Shown here: in pieces, positions 1 through 12,700 of the stretch
Position numbering within the stretch: position 1 is the stretch's first letter
Layout: every line of letters starts with the position of its first letter
Assembly: GCA_030141605.1 (NCBI GenBank)
Contig: JAQGDQ010000307.1
Span: forward strand, 124,001 to 188,000
From: Tubiluchus corallicola
Taxonomy: Eukaryota; Priapulida; Priapulimorpha; Priapulimorphida; Tubiluchidae
Length of the DNA: 64,000 nt
Direction of reading: 5' to 3'
Program-made: the position numbers and the translations under genes
Notes under the pieces: model-generated
The model's input: only the letters and a program-made list of their open reading frames with translations
Databases searched by the model: none
Told to the model about the DNA's origin: nothing

Positions 1-560
1 AATTTAGCTATTCAAAATCACCAAGGCATCAGATATATTTCACGATTAAAACATATCACACTTTCTCAAATTTGAGTATGTTTGCATAGACAAGTTAAAA
101 GTCTTAGCAAAGGTAAAACATGCATTTTAGAGCATTTTATTTACAGCATTATTACATTATAACAAAATGCCAGTATTGATCATGCAAAGCATAATTATTA
201 TATTATGTAACAATATGACATTCTTTAAAAAAATACTGACCAATTACCATATGCTGCTATTGTATATGACATGTACTTACTATTATTCACATGAGTATAC
301 ATCACCCACACTTTCATGTATTCACACAATTATTAAATGAACTATATAAACCTTAGCTTTGAATGATTTGCGCAAACTGTTTGGGTAAAGCTCAGCTCAG
401 CTGTAGAACATTGTATTCAATTCCTGATTAGAGAGACTCCAAATATTTCTTTGTCAGTCTGATGAATATAAATGGTATTAGAATCTTTGAAGTAGCAGAC
501 ATCAAGTTTTTCTTCTGTGTCTTTTATAAGTATGTGCCTAAACTTCATGTCTTTACTTAC
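1..560. other. Ku70 intron 14, no exon found
   Basis: AT-rich DNA downstream, in transcript sense, of the last visible Ku70 exon. I looked on the minus strand for the expected Ku70 C-terminal arm and a SAP-type motif and found neither. A candidate acceptor near 410 leads into a phase-1 reading that does not resemble Ku70. Confidence 0.6.
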
Positions 561-1947
561 ATGTATAATCCACAAAATCTTCTGGTGCATCCCTGTCTAA
601 AGCAAGTGCCTCAATGTTGCGCCAGTGTTTCTGCAGTACTAAAAAATGAATCAAATATAAATAGCCTGTCAAATTCGAAGCTGAGTCCTCTACATTGTGG
701 CACTTGACATTGTGCATGTTAAATTTAATAAAATTTTTCTAGTGTTTTGGTCAGGATTCTCACAATAAAAGCTAGACAAAAAATGACTGATTGCTGAAAA
801 ATTGACTGTAGAAAACAGAAAAATTTGTATAGTACTACTTTTGCATGACTAATGCTAAGTTGCCAGCAAAGTTATGTACTTAATTATAATATGGAAAACA
901 AATGGTGTGTAAGGCTTTTACCCATAAAGGGAAATTTTTTTATAAAATCTTGAGCTGCAAAATTCAAATCCATTAAAAAACAATAAGTTTTATTATTAAT
1001 TTTATGAGCACAATGTAAATGATCTGCAATATTCTAATATTTTTTTACTATATAGGCAAAATAGCTGAATAAATGTAGGAATCACACATTCTCACAAATT
1101 TTTCTGAAAAAAACTTCTATAGCCAGAATTTACAGCAAAAATGCACAAAAGACGAAAAAGGTCAAATCTACCATGGTATTAAAAAAGGTAACAAAACTTA
1201 CCTGGATTCTCAAAAGATTCTGGGCTATACTTGATTTTCAGCTTTTTCACGATTTCCTTGGCTTTGTTGATTTGATCCTGGTTTGCTGTAAAGAACGAAA
1301 GACTTTTCATTTTCTCAAGAACAACTTAGTAATTAATAGCAGCTATTACAAAGGTCCAATAAGCAATACAAATGATAAAACCAATTTGCAGCAAAAAATA
1401 GAAGGTGTTTTAAGCTTCTGCAACAGGACAATCACATACCAAAATGAAGACCATGCCACTATAAATTTATAGGAAAGAGTTTTTGTTCTTATACTGTTAA
1501 ATACATGTTTTCACTTCAACAGAAAGAAAGAACTGGACCGCAGGCCTAACCTTCATTTTGAAAATAAAATACTTTTAAATATTTCTAAAAACTATTGGCT
1601 GGAAAGTGAAAAGGTGCAAATAGCTAAACAATAAACCTAGAAAGCATTTAATACAATATTAAATAATAATGTATTAATAATATTAAATAATATTATTAAT
1701 AAATAATAATGTATTAATAATATTCATATTCATGTGGCATCCATATATGATGTGCCAGGTGTGCTCACTTTGTGAAGTAAACTACACACCTTGAATTACA
1801 AGCAGAACAACTTGGGAAATGATTATAATTACCTTTAGCATAGTCACTAGGATACTGCAGTTTACGCATGTCATCTGCGAAGGGTAAAAAGATCACATGA
1901 AATCCAGGCGGAGTTATTTGTATATTATGATCATCTACTTCTTCTTG
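561..1947 (-). CDS. XRCC6: Ku70 exons 12-14: end of core and start of C-terminal arm
   Basis: Exon 12 (1833-1947) encodes the [16 protein letters not shown] block. Exon 13 (1202-1285) encodes a lysine-rich helix ending SPESFENP, equivalent to human SDSFENP. Exon 14 (561-638) encodes [14 protein letters not shown], equivalent to human LQQHFRNLEALALD. Exon 14 ends in phase 1 at a GTAAGT donor. I found no convincing continuation (the expected LPKVEAM-like segment) between 1 and 560, so the next exon is probably outside the window. Confidence 0.9.
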
Positions 1948-3064
1948 CTAAAAGGCGATACCAATAAGAATAATAAAAAATTATTACTAATTACCCCTGG
2001 TTACTTCACTGGCCATATAACATAGCTATATGTTAGCATGCGTGAATTAATTGACCTCAAATATTATGCTATATTAAATATAGAAATAAGCATTAATTTG
2101 CAATCCTACTAGTTTTGAATAATTGTAAAAAGGGAACACCTGCATTCTTGCAGTTACTTAAAAAATTGCAATATTATCAGCAATAAATGATGCACCTGTA
2201 ATAAGATGAGAAGCAGTCATCACATTTTTTCAAATCCAACAAAAAACTTCACATGTAGTACGTTGCTTAATTATTGCAATTGAACTCCCTGGAAAGTCAT
2301 CCTGTACATGCACATTTTCAGAACATGAATTCAATTTATAATCTGATTAATATAAACATTTCTTTCTATCTACCTGTGGTAATAAAGCCACAAATCTGGG
2401 TGGTGCATTGCGACGAGGAATGAACTTGCAGATTGGTGAAACTTGCCGATCTATGCATTTCCTAAGCAAAGCAGCAAATGCTACGGTGCTACCAGTAACA
2501 GACTGAAAAAAACAAATTTTCAAAAAATTGCAATATTGTATACTTATTAAAAAGGTACAACTGTGGAAACCAGAGCAACTCTTTGTTTAGCTTCAGTTTG
2601 GCAGCCCAGTTTTAGTTTCCCCAAAACAAACAATTTAGTAAACAGCTCTGCTACAATAAATCAGACTCCTTAGCTCAGTCAGTTAGGTCTAGTTTGCATA
2701 GTTTATGATTGTTTAAAACTCAAGTTGGTTATTAACAGTTGTTATTGGTTCTAGGTGTATTAACTTCTTGGCTGTCATTACTTGCACAATATTTCAGCGG
2801 CTCTATGAGGAAAAGAGAAGCCGGGATGGATAGTGAAAGACACTACCAGTATTAATTTCTGAGCATCCATGTACAGCTGCATTCTCCCCAGTAAGTGGAA
2901 ACTGAATGGGCTGATGATTTAGAGATAAAGTTAGTATATAAAGTTATTCAGCAATGTATAAGAAGCAACACTACAAAATACAACTTCAGCTAGCGTACAA
3001 ATAGCAGAAATAAAGCTCATATTTTGTAGCACTGCCAAATACGGCTAGAATGCCCTGATAAGCA

Positions 3065-3095
<31 letters not shown>

Positions 3096-6000
3096 AATAC
3101 AGTAGAAACAACACTCTAAATACTAGCCAAGCAATCTAACTAATTGCCATTTGTTAGCAGATTATACTGATATTTCACTTTGGAATAAACTAAAAGAATG
3201 ACCTAAAATTTTTGCAAGCAACACTTAGCATTACAATTTTCCAGAGATTCTTTATTTTCTTCTTTTAACAATTATAATCAAAACAACGGCGTGCTTTGCG
3301 TCACCTGATGCATTACACTTTCAACATTCTAAAGTTTAGATAATCAGACAAGAAAATCAAATTTCACGCATTTTATATCACACAAAGCCAATAAAAATAA
3401 ACATAAATGTCTAATGTTTAATTGATAGTGAAGTACACTAAACAATCTTTGAATCTTTCTTCACTTACAGATTCATCAGGATAAATAAACTGCGCGGGTT
3501 TCACGTGATAATATCCTTTCAGATACGACCTCGGTTTGAATCCCATCAATACCAAACCTGCATAAAAAAACATTAGATCCACACCATAAAGTTGTTTTGT
3601 GAACTGATTATAGTTAAAATAAATTATTACACAAACTGTACACAAACACACACAAAATCTGCATAAATAAACATTAGATCCATATAAAGTTGTTTAAAAC
3701 TGGTTATAGTTAAAATAAATTATTACACATAATAATAATTACACATATTATTCATAAACATACACTACTTTAAATTACTATACAAATTAAAGTCAGAAAT
3801 ACACTTATTTGACAATCCCAATAACTAATATATGTATAAGGAAAAAAATCTGAGATAAAGAAAAGATCTGAGTGATGGAATTCATTGACAGTCTATTGGT
3901 GATTATTTATTGGTCACTCTCAAGTTTTCAAATTAAAGCAGTTTGTACAGCGTGCCCCAAAAAGTACCCCTCCCCCAAATCAGTTTAAATCACATTTTGA
4001 GCACATCTATGAAACTTATAAGACATAAGTAGTATATCATGGCACGTTCAGACGTAGAGACTTCTCTCGTAGTTCGTTGCGCAACTTCTCACTGAGAGTA
4101 AAGTTACAACTTGTGGACGATTTGGCAACTTCTCTCACAACTTGTTATAACGTGTGGACGGCTTTGCAAGCAACAAGTTTAGAGAGAAGTCTCTATGTCT
4201 GAACATGCCATTAGTTGTTCTAGTATATTCTTATAAAGTTTTGTGACAATCCACTATGCGTTGGCAGAGCCTTGATTTATTATCAAAATGAAGTTTGCCA
4301 CCATCTTGGATTCAAAATGCCAGATCGAAAACTGGAACCCATCAGTAGATGCAGAATTCACTTTAGTATATTCCTTTAAAGTTTCATGATGTTGACTTCA
4401 AAATGGTTGACTGAAAATCAGATTAGGTAAATAGGTGCACAATTCATCCTAACATATTCCTATAAGTTCCATAATCTGTTGAAAATTAGCAGAGGCTTGG
4501 GCTGTTTTCGAAAATAATGTCATCGCCGTCACCTTGAACTCAAAATGGTAGATAAAAAATCCGATTCCTTCAATCGTTGCAGAATTCGTTCAAGTGTATT
4601 CTTGTACAGTTTTGTGATGATCTATTGCAAACAGACAGAGCCTTAAGCCTTTCTGAAAAAAAGACGTTATTGCCATCATCTTGATTTCAAAATGGCAAAT
4701 CAGAAATCCGATTTTTTCAGAGGACGCAGAATTCATACCAGTATATCTGTGTGAAGCTTCATGACAATCCATTGCAAACTGGCTGAACCTTGGACTTTTT
4801 TCAAAAGGTCATTTCCCAACAACATCAAGAACAATAACATCCAGAAAAGTGGAGCTTTGCGTCTAGACTATAAAGTCTCGACTAAAAAGTAACATCATTA
4901 ACTAATATTTCTTGTACACTGTTTCTAGAATGACTTGGTATGAAGTCACATGTCTTTATTATGAACTGATCATAATCTCTAAGGTTGATGCTCTAATCAT
5001 GTTCATTTGTTAGATGTAACACAAAGTTTATTCAACAATCTGAGCCTTTACTTTTCATGAACATTACCTGGCTTATCAAACTGTTTTATACTGTCCACTT
5101 CATCTGGGTCCATATAAATCTTCTTACCACACCATTCTTGGTACTTTTTCTTATCTGTAGGTAATAAAACCTCACCGGTTTCCTAAATTGGTAAATAACA
5201 AGGCAGTATAGAGTGGTGTTTATATAGCATCCGGATGCGGATGCATTTTGGGGTGCAGAATAAATAAAATCGATTTATATTGTTTTCAATGCACTCGTTA
5301 ATGCACCATGGAAAACACATTTGCATGCTTTATCGATTACTTTATGCTGTAAATTTGAAGGGCATTGTTACCGAACATTTAAAAAGCTTTTACAAATAAA
5401 ATTCGCTATTACATTCATAAAAGTTTAATATACTAATAGATCATAGATTTCGTTTATCAAATTAATATAAAAGAACAAATAAAATCAAATAGCATCAGTT
5501 TACACATAATGACCTGTATAATCTAAAAGTTACTAGAAATAAAAAAATTAGATGTATGCAAATTTGACAGAGACAGAGGCAGAAGATAATGCAAGCTAAA
5601 CTTTGCATGGAAAGTTTCATGGGACCTAGTTTAGCATTTCCTTTTCTTTCCCTGATTTAAGTTGTGCATATATAACGCCATGTAATGGCGCAATCGGAAC
5701 AGCACTGAGGGAAATTTAAAATGACAACATACAAAAAATCCTTCCAACGTGAGTACGATATACGCATTATTGTTGTACAGTAATATAATTTTCTAAGGCG
5801 ATTTTTCTGAAACCTACTTCAGGTACCCTTTTTCTTGTTCTTTAAAGCAGCGACTACATGGGACCACGTATATCAAATTTCATCAGCATAGGAGCCAAAT
5901 GTGCCAATTAATAACAGGCCTAATTCATACTAGCAGCTCACATTATAAACATAAGTTCAGCAAACCAAAGATGTGCAGAGTCTATAGACGTAAATTGCAA

Positions 6001-9000
6001 GTATAAAATACGTGGAATATTTTCAACATTTCCGCAAAACTTGCAAAACCACTATGGTCACTATAATTTTTTTTATAAAATAGTCTGTGCATGATAATTG
6101 TCATTATTACTGTGGGCTCTTCTTGATAAAATCTCGAATAGGTTATAAATATTTTCATAATTTCCCATAAATTTAGTGGGTGTATGCAGTACTATGCAAT
6201 AAAACATGAAACAATCCCAATACTAATCTGTAAAATAATTCATCTACTTTCAAGAACTTTGGCCTTGCTGAGGAGCTTACACCACTTGGCCAGACCCTAA
6301 TAGTTGAGTCTCGAAGTTTAACTCTTCAAAACTTGAGATAAGTCGAGAGCTCCGTGAACCACGGGTTATTACAACTTTAAAGCATAGCGATGTAGTGCTG
6401 CCACGTGGTGCAAATATTTTAGGAATTTAGTTTTTTCCACTTCTTAAGTCTTCACATTATGCAATGCTAAGAAATATAACTTTGCATTTAAAGTTTTTGG
6501 GATATACTTTAAAACTGCCATTTTTTCCCTTTAATTAAATTAGCACCCGCAACTAAGACTAAACTACATCGCAGTTTTTACTTATAAAACCTTTCAAAAT
6601 ACAATATTTAAAGCATTCATAGCTTTTACTACCATTACCAAAGCATATTTTCACGAAAAAGTTACCAGTGACTCATTCACTCATGAAAGATTAGTTTACA
6701 GCTATCATATGTAAACAATGACAAAGTATACGCATAGAATTTGTTTTACTAGCGCCTTCTTGGAAGCAACAAGTTTCAGTTTTAGTTTTGCACACATAGG
6801 TGGGCGTTAAAGATAGAGGAAGTTAAATGGTGAAACAAGTGTATATTCAAAATTTCGACTTTGTGGTACTTTACGTAAGCAATTACGCTGATAAATTACT
6901 AGCGCATTATAAATTAAATACTTTATAAATATTGTTGAGAAATTGATTACACTCGGGTAAGTTTTTTTACGTAAGATCGACGCCTGTATCTCATTCATAT
7001 TGCAGGAACCGACTCCAGTGGGACGGTCCAACATAGGACCACATTTTAGGAACTATTGTGATAGGAATTTATCATAATACACAACCAGGAACTGAGCACA
7101 CAGAACAGAGTGGTAATAATGACTGAGACTGAAAATCATTGAATAGAGGCTAGGAATAAAATAAATGGCTTTTTCTGGTCAGGACCTAAAACAGTCTTAA
7201 GTCAAAAGTTCGATATCACAAAATTTATTTCAAATTGCTAATCTTCAAACTTCTACATTCACTATTTGATATTTAAAAAGGTATGTATGACAGTTAAAGA
7301 TGTATGCAAAAATACGTCATTCAAAAAAATAAGGACCTAGATGGTAACTACAGTAGAATCTCTATTATCCGGACGTCGGTTATCCGGAATATCGGGTTAT
7401 CCGGAACAACCTATCGGGACTATATAACAAAAACTGCAATTCATGGTTATTATCCATTTTAGCCTCAATACTATACTAACGCAAAGTGTACTGAGGTGTC
7501 CTGCAACTGCTCACCTCTCTTGCTTCTGTTGTTTGTAAAAGAATTTTTTTGCCGTTTCTGAAGAAAAATTAACTAAAGTAACACCGTAATTATCAAATAA
7601 TTTGCGGTAACTGTAACATTAACTGAAATGTTAATGAATAATGTTAATGAAACTAAAATGAATAGCTCCAAAAACTGAGAGGTTTATTTAATTCGATCAG
7701 GTCGTTTTAAGTGTAACCCCCACAGGGGTTTATTGGGCATGAAGTCAGACATTCAAACTCTCCCGATTTGATGGTAGACTCCCGATTTTAATGGCAACCT
7801 CCACCCCCTTTCTCTAAATTTTGAAATATTTCCATTGATTTTCAACAAATTTGTTAATTCAACGTAAACATGGCACAAAATGCGTTCTCAGTGAGACAGA
7901 ATTTCTCCTACCTTCGCCCAAATTAAAACAATCCTCGATCTACCCTGCTATGCAAGGCAAGAAAACCGTCTGGAATGCAGCACGAATAATAGTGGTGACG
8001 CGACTGCACTCAACTGCCCTAATAACACCAATTATGCAGTCATACTAAGCTTTTGGTTAATTAAATTGCTAAATTCTGGTACATTTGATCAGTTTGATAT
8101 GTATGAGTTTGTATATCAAGCTTGACATATCTTAGGATCATTACAGAGATCGCAAGCGGTGTTTAGCCCCACCCGCCTTGTCGCTTTGATAATGAAACAC
8201 ACGTTCTCACAAACACTCGCTGGCTGAAAGTTGCTACAACATATAAACAAAGGAGAAAACATGGATAGCTCCTGTGTTGTCATCTGCCAAAGTCCAGTAG
8301 AAAAGAGCAAAATTTGAAAAATAGCAGAAAGATAACAGGTAAATAATGGTCGTCTATTATAATAATTATTTCTTTGCTTTAGTAATTTATTCTTTGAAAT
8401 ATTAGCACCATTTGAGATTTGTTTCAATTGTCTAAACTGTTTACTTAGCTCATTTATCACTATCGTTTTATTATTATCACATATATGATACAGTACTGGT
8501 ATTTGTTTGGTTTGGTAGTAGCATGTAGCAGTTTAATTTATTGTCAGTAGAAAAAGTATACGAATGTTTAAAATATCAGCAAGTAAACGACCAGTAAATA
8601 ACGTGTCTTTTATTTCCCTAAGTAATTTTGGTAATCTTTTGTGAGATATCAGTAGTACTTCAAATATGTTTGAATAAAGTAGATTGTTTAAGTAGAATTA
8701 TTTACTACTATCTAATACCAGTTATTTTTGGTAGCTGCATATAGTGGTGGTTTAAATTCCTACATGTAGCCAGCAGTATCAATAAAATATTAGGAAACTC
8801 TAAACAGACAACAGGATTTTTATCAATTTTGAATTGGTTCACGTGGCCTCTCGCATGCTTCTATCGATTGGTGACACTTGTCTAAGTGTTTTTTATTGTA
8901 CCGAACATCCACATCATATGTGCCCCAAGCACAACGCTTCACCATTCTATACTCTCTTTCACTGCTGTTTAATGTAAAAACAGACACATACTTCTGCTGT

Positions 9001-9658
9001 ACATTAACATAAATACCACTGAACTTGGGAGATATCAGGTACCGGCAATGGAAAAGCAGAAACTTTAGCCTATCGACGACCAATCCATGGCTTTCTTTCA
9101 CGTGCAATTTTGTCGACTTTCAGTCGGAAATCACCTTCCCACACTCAGGACAGCGGTTGCTGTCCTGCACAGGATAATTCAGTGTTATCGATGTTTGACT
9201 CTCTTTGTCCTTAAACAGACCGTAAGTCGACGCCGTGGAATCTCGCGCTACCTCGTCGTTTCCAAATACCATCCAGGTATATTCATTATAATTAGTGCCA
9301 ACTATTAACTGATACTGCCACTGAAGATAGTCAGCTCACAGTGGAGGCATACAAACAGGCCACCAAAAACATGGTGGCATCTTATGTTGGCCTCCCCCAC
9401 GGGAGTTTACTGGTTGGGACCTTGAGGAGGTGTAAGAACATCTTTTCCGACGAGTTAAATCTGAAGTACAACTTACGCAAGTTTCAGATTTACAACCAAA
9501 ACAGAGTGCCTGAATGGCCATTGCGAGGTGGACCCCACTAGTTGATTAACACCCTGCGATCTATGTACTAAATAAAGGTAAGACTAAATAAAGACTAAGA
9601 ATAAAGACTAAGACTAAAGACTAAGTAAAGACTATGTACTAAATAAAGGACAAGGTAA

Positions 9659-9725
<67 letters not shown>

Positions 9726-12700
9726 ATTTGATATATATTATATCAAATTAAGTGTTAACTAACAAACGAAACCAGTTATATATATATATATATAACTGGT
9801 TTCGTTTGTTAGTTAACACTTAATTTTTGTTACAGAAAATCTTTTCTTACAGAAAATGTCAAATTAAAAGCGCTGTGTAGGATAAAGCTGCAACAAGACT
9901 TCCTGCAGCAATGTTACAACAAGATTTCAACCCTGGACCCACAAATTTAGGTTATAGTAAAGCAAACTGGAGCTGCGGGTCAACGCGTAGAGGGGCAACT
10001 GAACTCTTCTACCCTAAAATGCATTTGAGATGGGACAAGTGGAATGATATTACAACAGATGAATGGAATATTAAATACCCAGTTATACAGCACTCACAAG
10101 AATTTAAATTTACAAATGTGAGACATGATACAAATCTGCATGCCTTGCTAAACATAACCAAGGAAGGAAAATTCATAGGAAAACGGAAACGCAACTTTGG
10201 AAATCTTTCTTGGTGGAGCATAGACATCACCTACAAATTAACAGATGTTATGTGTGACTCAGAAATAAATGACTATTGCTGCTCCCCTGTATTTAGACGT
10301 TACAGTTCAAGATATGGAAATTATGTAATCAGCTACAAACTATCCGATTTAATAACCAAATATGGAATGGCATGCTGCGGAGGTAAGCTGCCGCGCCTGA
10401 AGGTGTTGGGAACATTTCTATATAAGCAACAGGTGATGCATGTCATAGTCATACACCCCCAAGGTATTAAAGAATTTGACAATTATCCAAAGGTAAAAAA
10501 AACAAACAGCATGGTTTATCTCAGTGAAGAAACTGCCGACACATGGATATGGAAGCCAGACTCTATGCTCTCAAAATATAATGTTTCTGTGAACAAAAAA
10601 TATGGAATACTTGATGAGAAATACTGTAGATGGGATCACGTTACATTTGGTTTCTACATAGGTGACAATAACATAGGTTTTGGTAGATTTGAGGCAGCAG
10701 ATGTCTTCATGCATACTAGGAATGTCTTCCTAGAAACAAAACCACCAAGTCACCAAAAATCAGTCCCATGTAAAAATGTCAGTGTTGAATTTAGCAGAGT
10801 TGATACTCACCCTATTCTAGCTACTCGTATAGGCAATGAATTTGTCGAGATCGGAGAAGCAAACCCACGCATGTACTCTAGAAACGATGTCTTTCAAAGA
10901 CAATGTGAAAGCCGTCCAAAACCACCACTTTATGCATGTGCTCCCCCCAACAATGGATATGGCTTAAAGCACGGAGCACATCCGCATATGCACATTAGAA
11001 GTTATACCTTCACGGTGGAAGAAGAAAGCCATTACAACTCAGCCTTTTGCAATAATGCACACATGCATTCAAGGAGAAATACTGTCCATGAAAGAAGTGG
11101 TCACCCTGACAGGAATAAAACATCAGAATGGATGTGCTTAATTTTGTAGTTGTTATATAATTTCAACGCGTTCTTTAATATTTCATTTTTTCACACCAGT
11201 GGGAATTGCAAAATGTGTTGTAACTACTAAACCAATCCCTAATGTATCACATTTTTGGAAAAAAAAACAAAAAACATGCTTGGAATGAATGCTAATCTTC
11301 TCACACTATTTTCTGCTACAGTATTTTCTGGAACCACCGGAAAACCGGAACAAATTTTGAAAACATCTTGGCTTGTTTGAGCAAACTGCCTGTTTAATGA
11401 AAACATTTGTGAATGTTCATGAATTGTATAATTTTAGTTTTTACACTTAGTGCATTAATATAAATATTTTAAAACCAAACTTGAAGTTTAAATTTCAATT
11501 AACATAATAAGTTTAAAGAACGTGCCTACATCAAGTGTGACATATGTGTGTACATTTGTAGAAATGATTTGCTTTTAAGCAATTCTTTACAATTAGATCA
11601 TTAAACTTTATGCTTAGTTTTTGTGTTTAACCAATATCCTGTTGATACAAATAAATGATAATCAAACTTTCATATAGTTTATGAGAAAGTTGAGAACGCG
11701 AGAAATATAAAGCAGCTTGCACGACCTGGCAAACAAACCAAAGTACATAATAACAAGTGCACGTGAACTTGTTAAAATTTTCTCGTATTTAAGCTGTAAT
11801 AACATAATTAGTGGTCAAGACATTTTAGCGATATAAATAAATTATATCTGAAATTTTACTCTTCTATAAAATTTAAATGAAACAGGCACCCAAAGACAAA
11901 AATGAATGAATTGCATGTAGCATTTGATAAAAGGGAGCAACTGGCCAATAGTGTGCATATTATTGGCATATTATAGTTGCAGTAAACGTTGCACTCTGTA
12001 CCATAATAACGTATATGGAGAGTCAATTCAGTTCAACTCAAATTGTATATATTTTACAACAACTTATACATGCATAACAAACGACCAAATAATGATGTAT
12101 GTGAAATATGCTAATGGATCAACATTATTATCAGAGAAAAAATCACTACTGGATAACTGTAATTGCTGTGGAGAGAAAGACATTTAAGTCTCCCTCACAA
12201 TAGTTGATAGATGCTAAGATATTGCTAGTGGATGCTATTAAGTTATATTTAACAACAAAAATAATTTCAAGGTTACCTGCATTCTGGGTTATGTAGTAAA
12301 GTTTGTTAATATTGTAAAAAAGTCATCATTTCAATCTTTAAATTATCATGAGTTTATAAACAAAGCTATAATGACTTAGCCTGTTAAAACCTGGTAGCTG
12401 ATCATGTTATGACAAAAAACAGCAGACAGCACATATAAATTAGTTAATTTCAGAATTTTGTAGTAAATCAGTTATATTATATATTTTATAATGTGCTCCA
12501 AAATAAACAGCGCAAGAGAATGTAACAATGACAAAATGAACCTGACTTCTGCATTATGCCATTATAATGAGACACTATTATTCCAACTTTTCGACCAAAT
12601 AACCTGGTATAATCACAATTATCGAACTTTGTATGTTATTATATTGATATGCTTACAGCATTTGTTAGCGAATAAATAGCTGTTAGTGCTGATGTTGTTT

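Larger units (their letters stand above)
5183..9662. other. Left part of Ku70 intron 8: repeats and decayed sequence
   Basis: About 4.5 kb of intron without a confident gene. It holds a small perfect palindrome (gcatccggatgc) near 5228, a Tigger/pogo-like terminus at about 7366, a CTCCCGATTT-rich fragment near 7765 that resembles old transposon debris, and the broken-frame block at 8823-9541, which is described separately. The rest is AT-rich and unremarkable. Confidence 0.6.

Noticed and set aside
361-430. Possible Ku70 exon 15
   Set aside because: An acceptor-like site exists, but the phase-1 reading (SELSFTQTVCANHS) does not match the expected Ku70 arm.
1173-1472. 99-codon plus-strand ORF
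   Set aside because: Antisense to Ku70 exon 13 and flanking intron; a shadow frame.
2662-2760. tRNA-like ccttagctcagtcagttagg
   Set aside because: The A box looks good but no cloverleaf, no clear B box at the right spacing and no pairing acceptor stem could be drawn.
7700-8048. Fragment with ctcccgatttgatggtagac and a 65-codon plus frame
   Set aside because: Looks like transposon debris, but I could find no ends or intact protein to support a feature.
8116-8460. 114-codon minus-strand ORF in Ku70 intron 8
   Set aside because: Starts at a non-ATG codon, has no domain-like pattern and no splice context.
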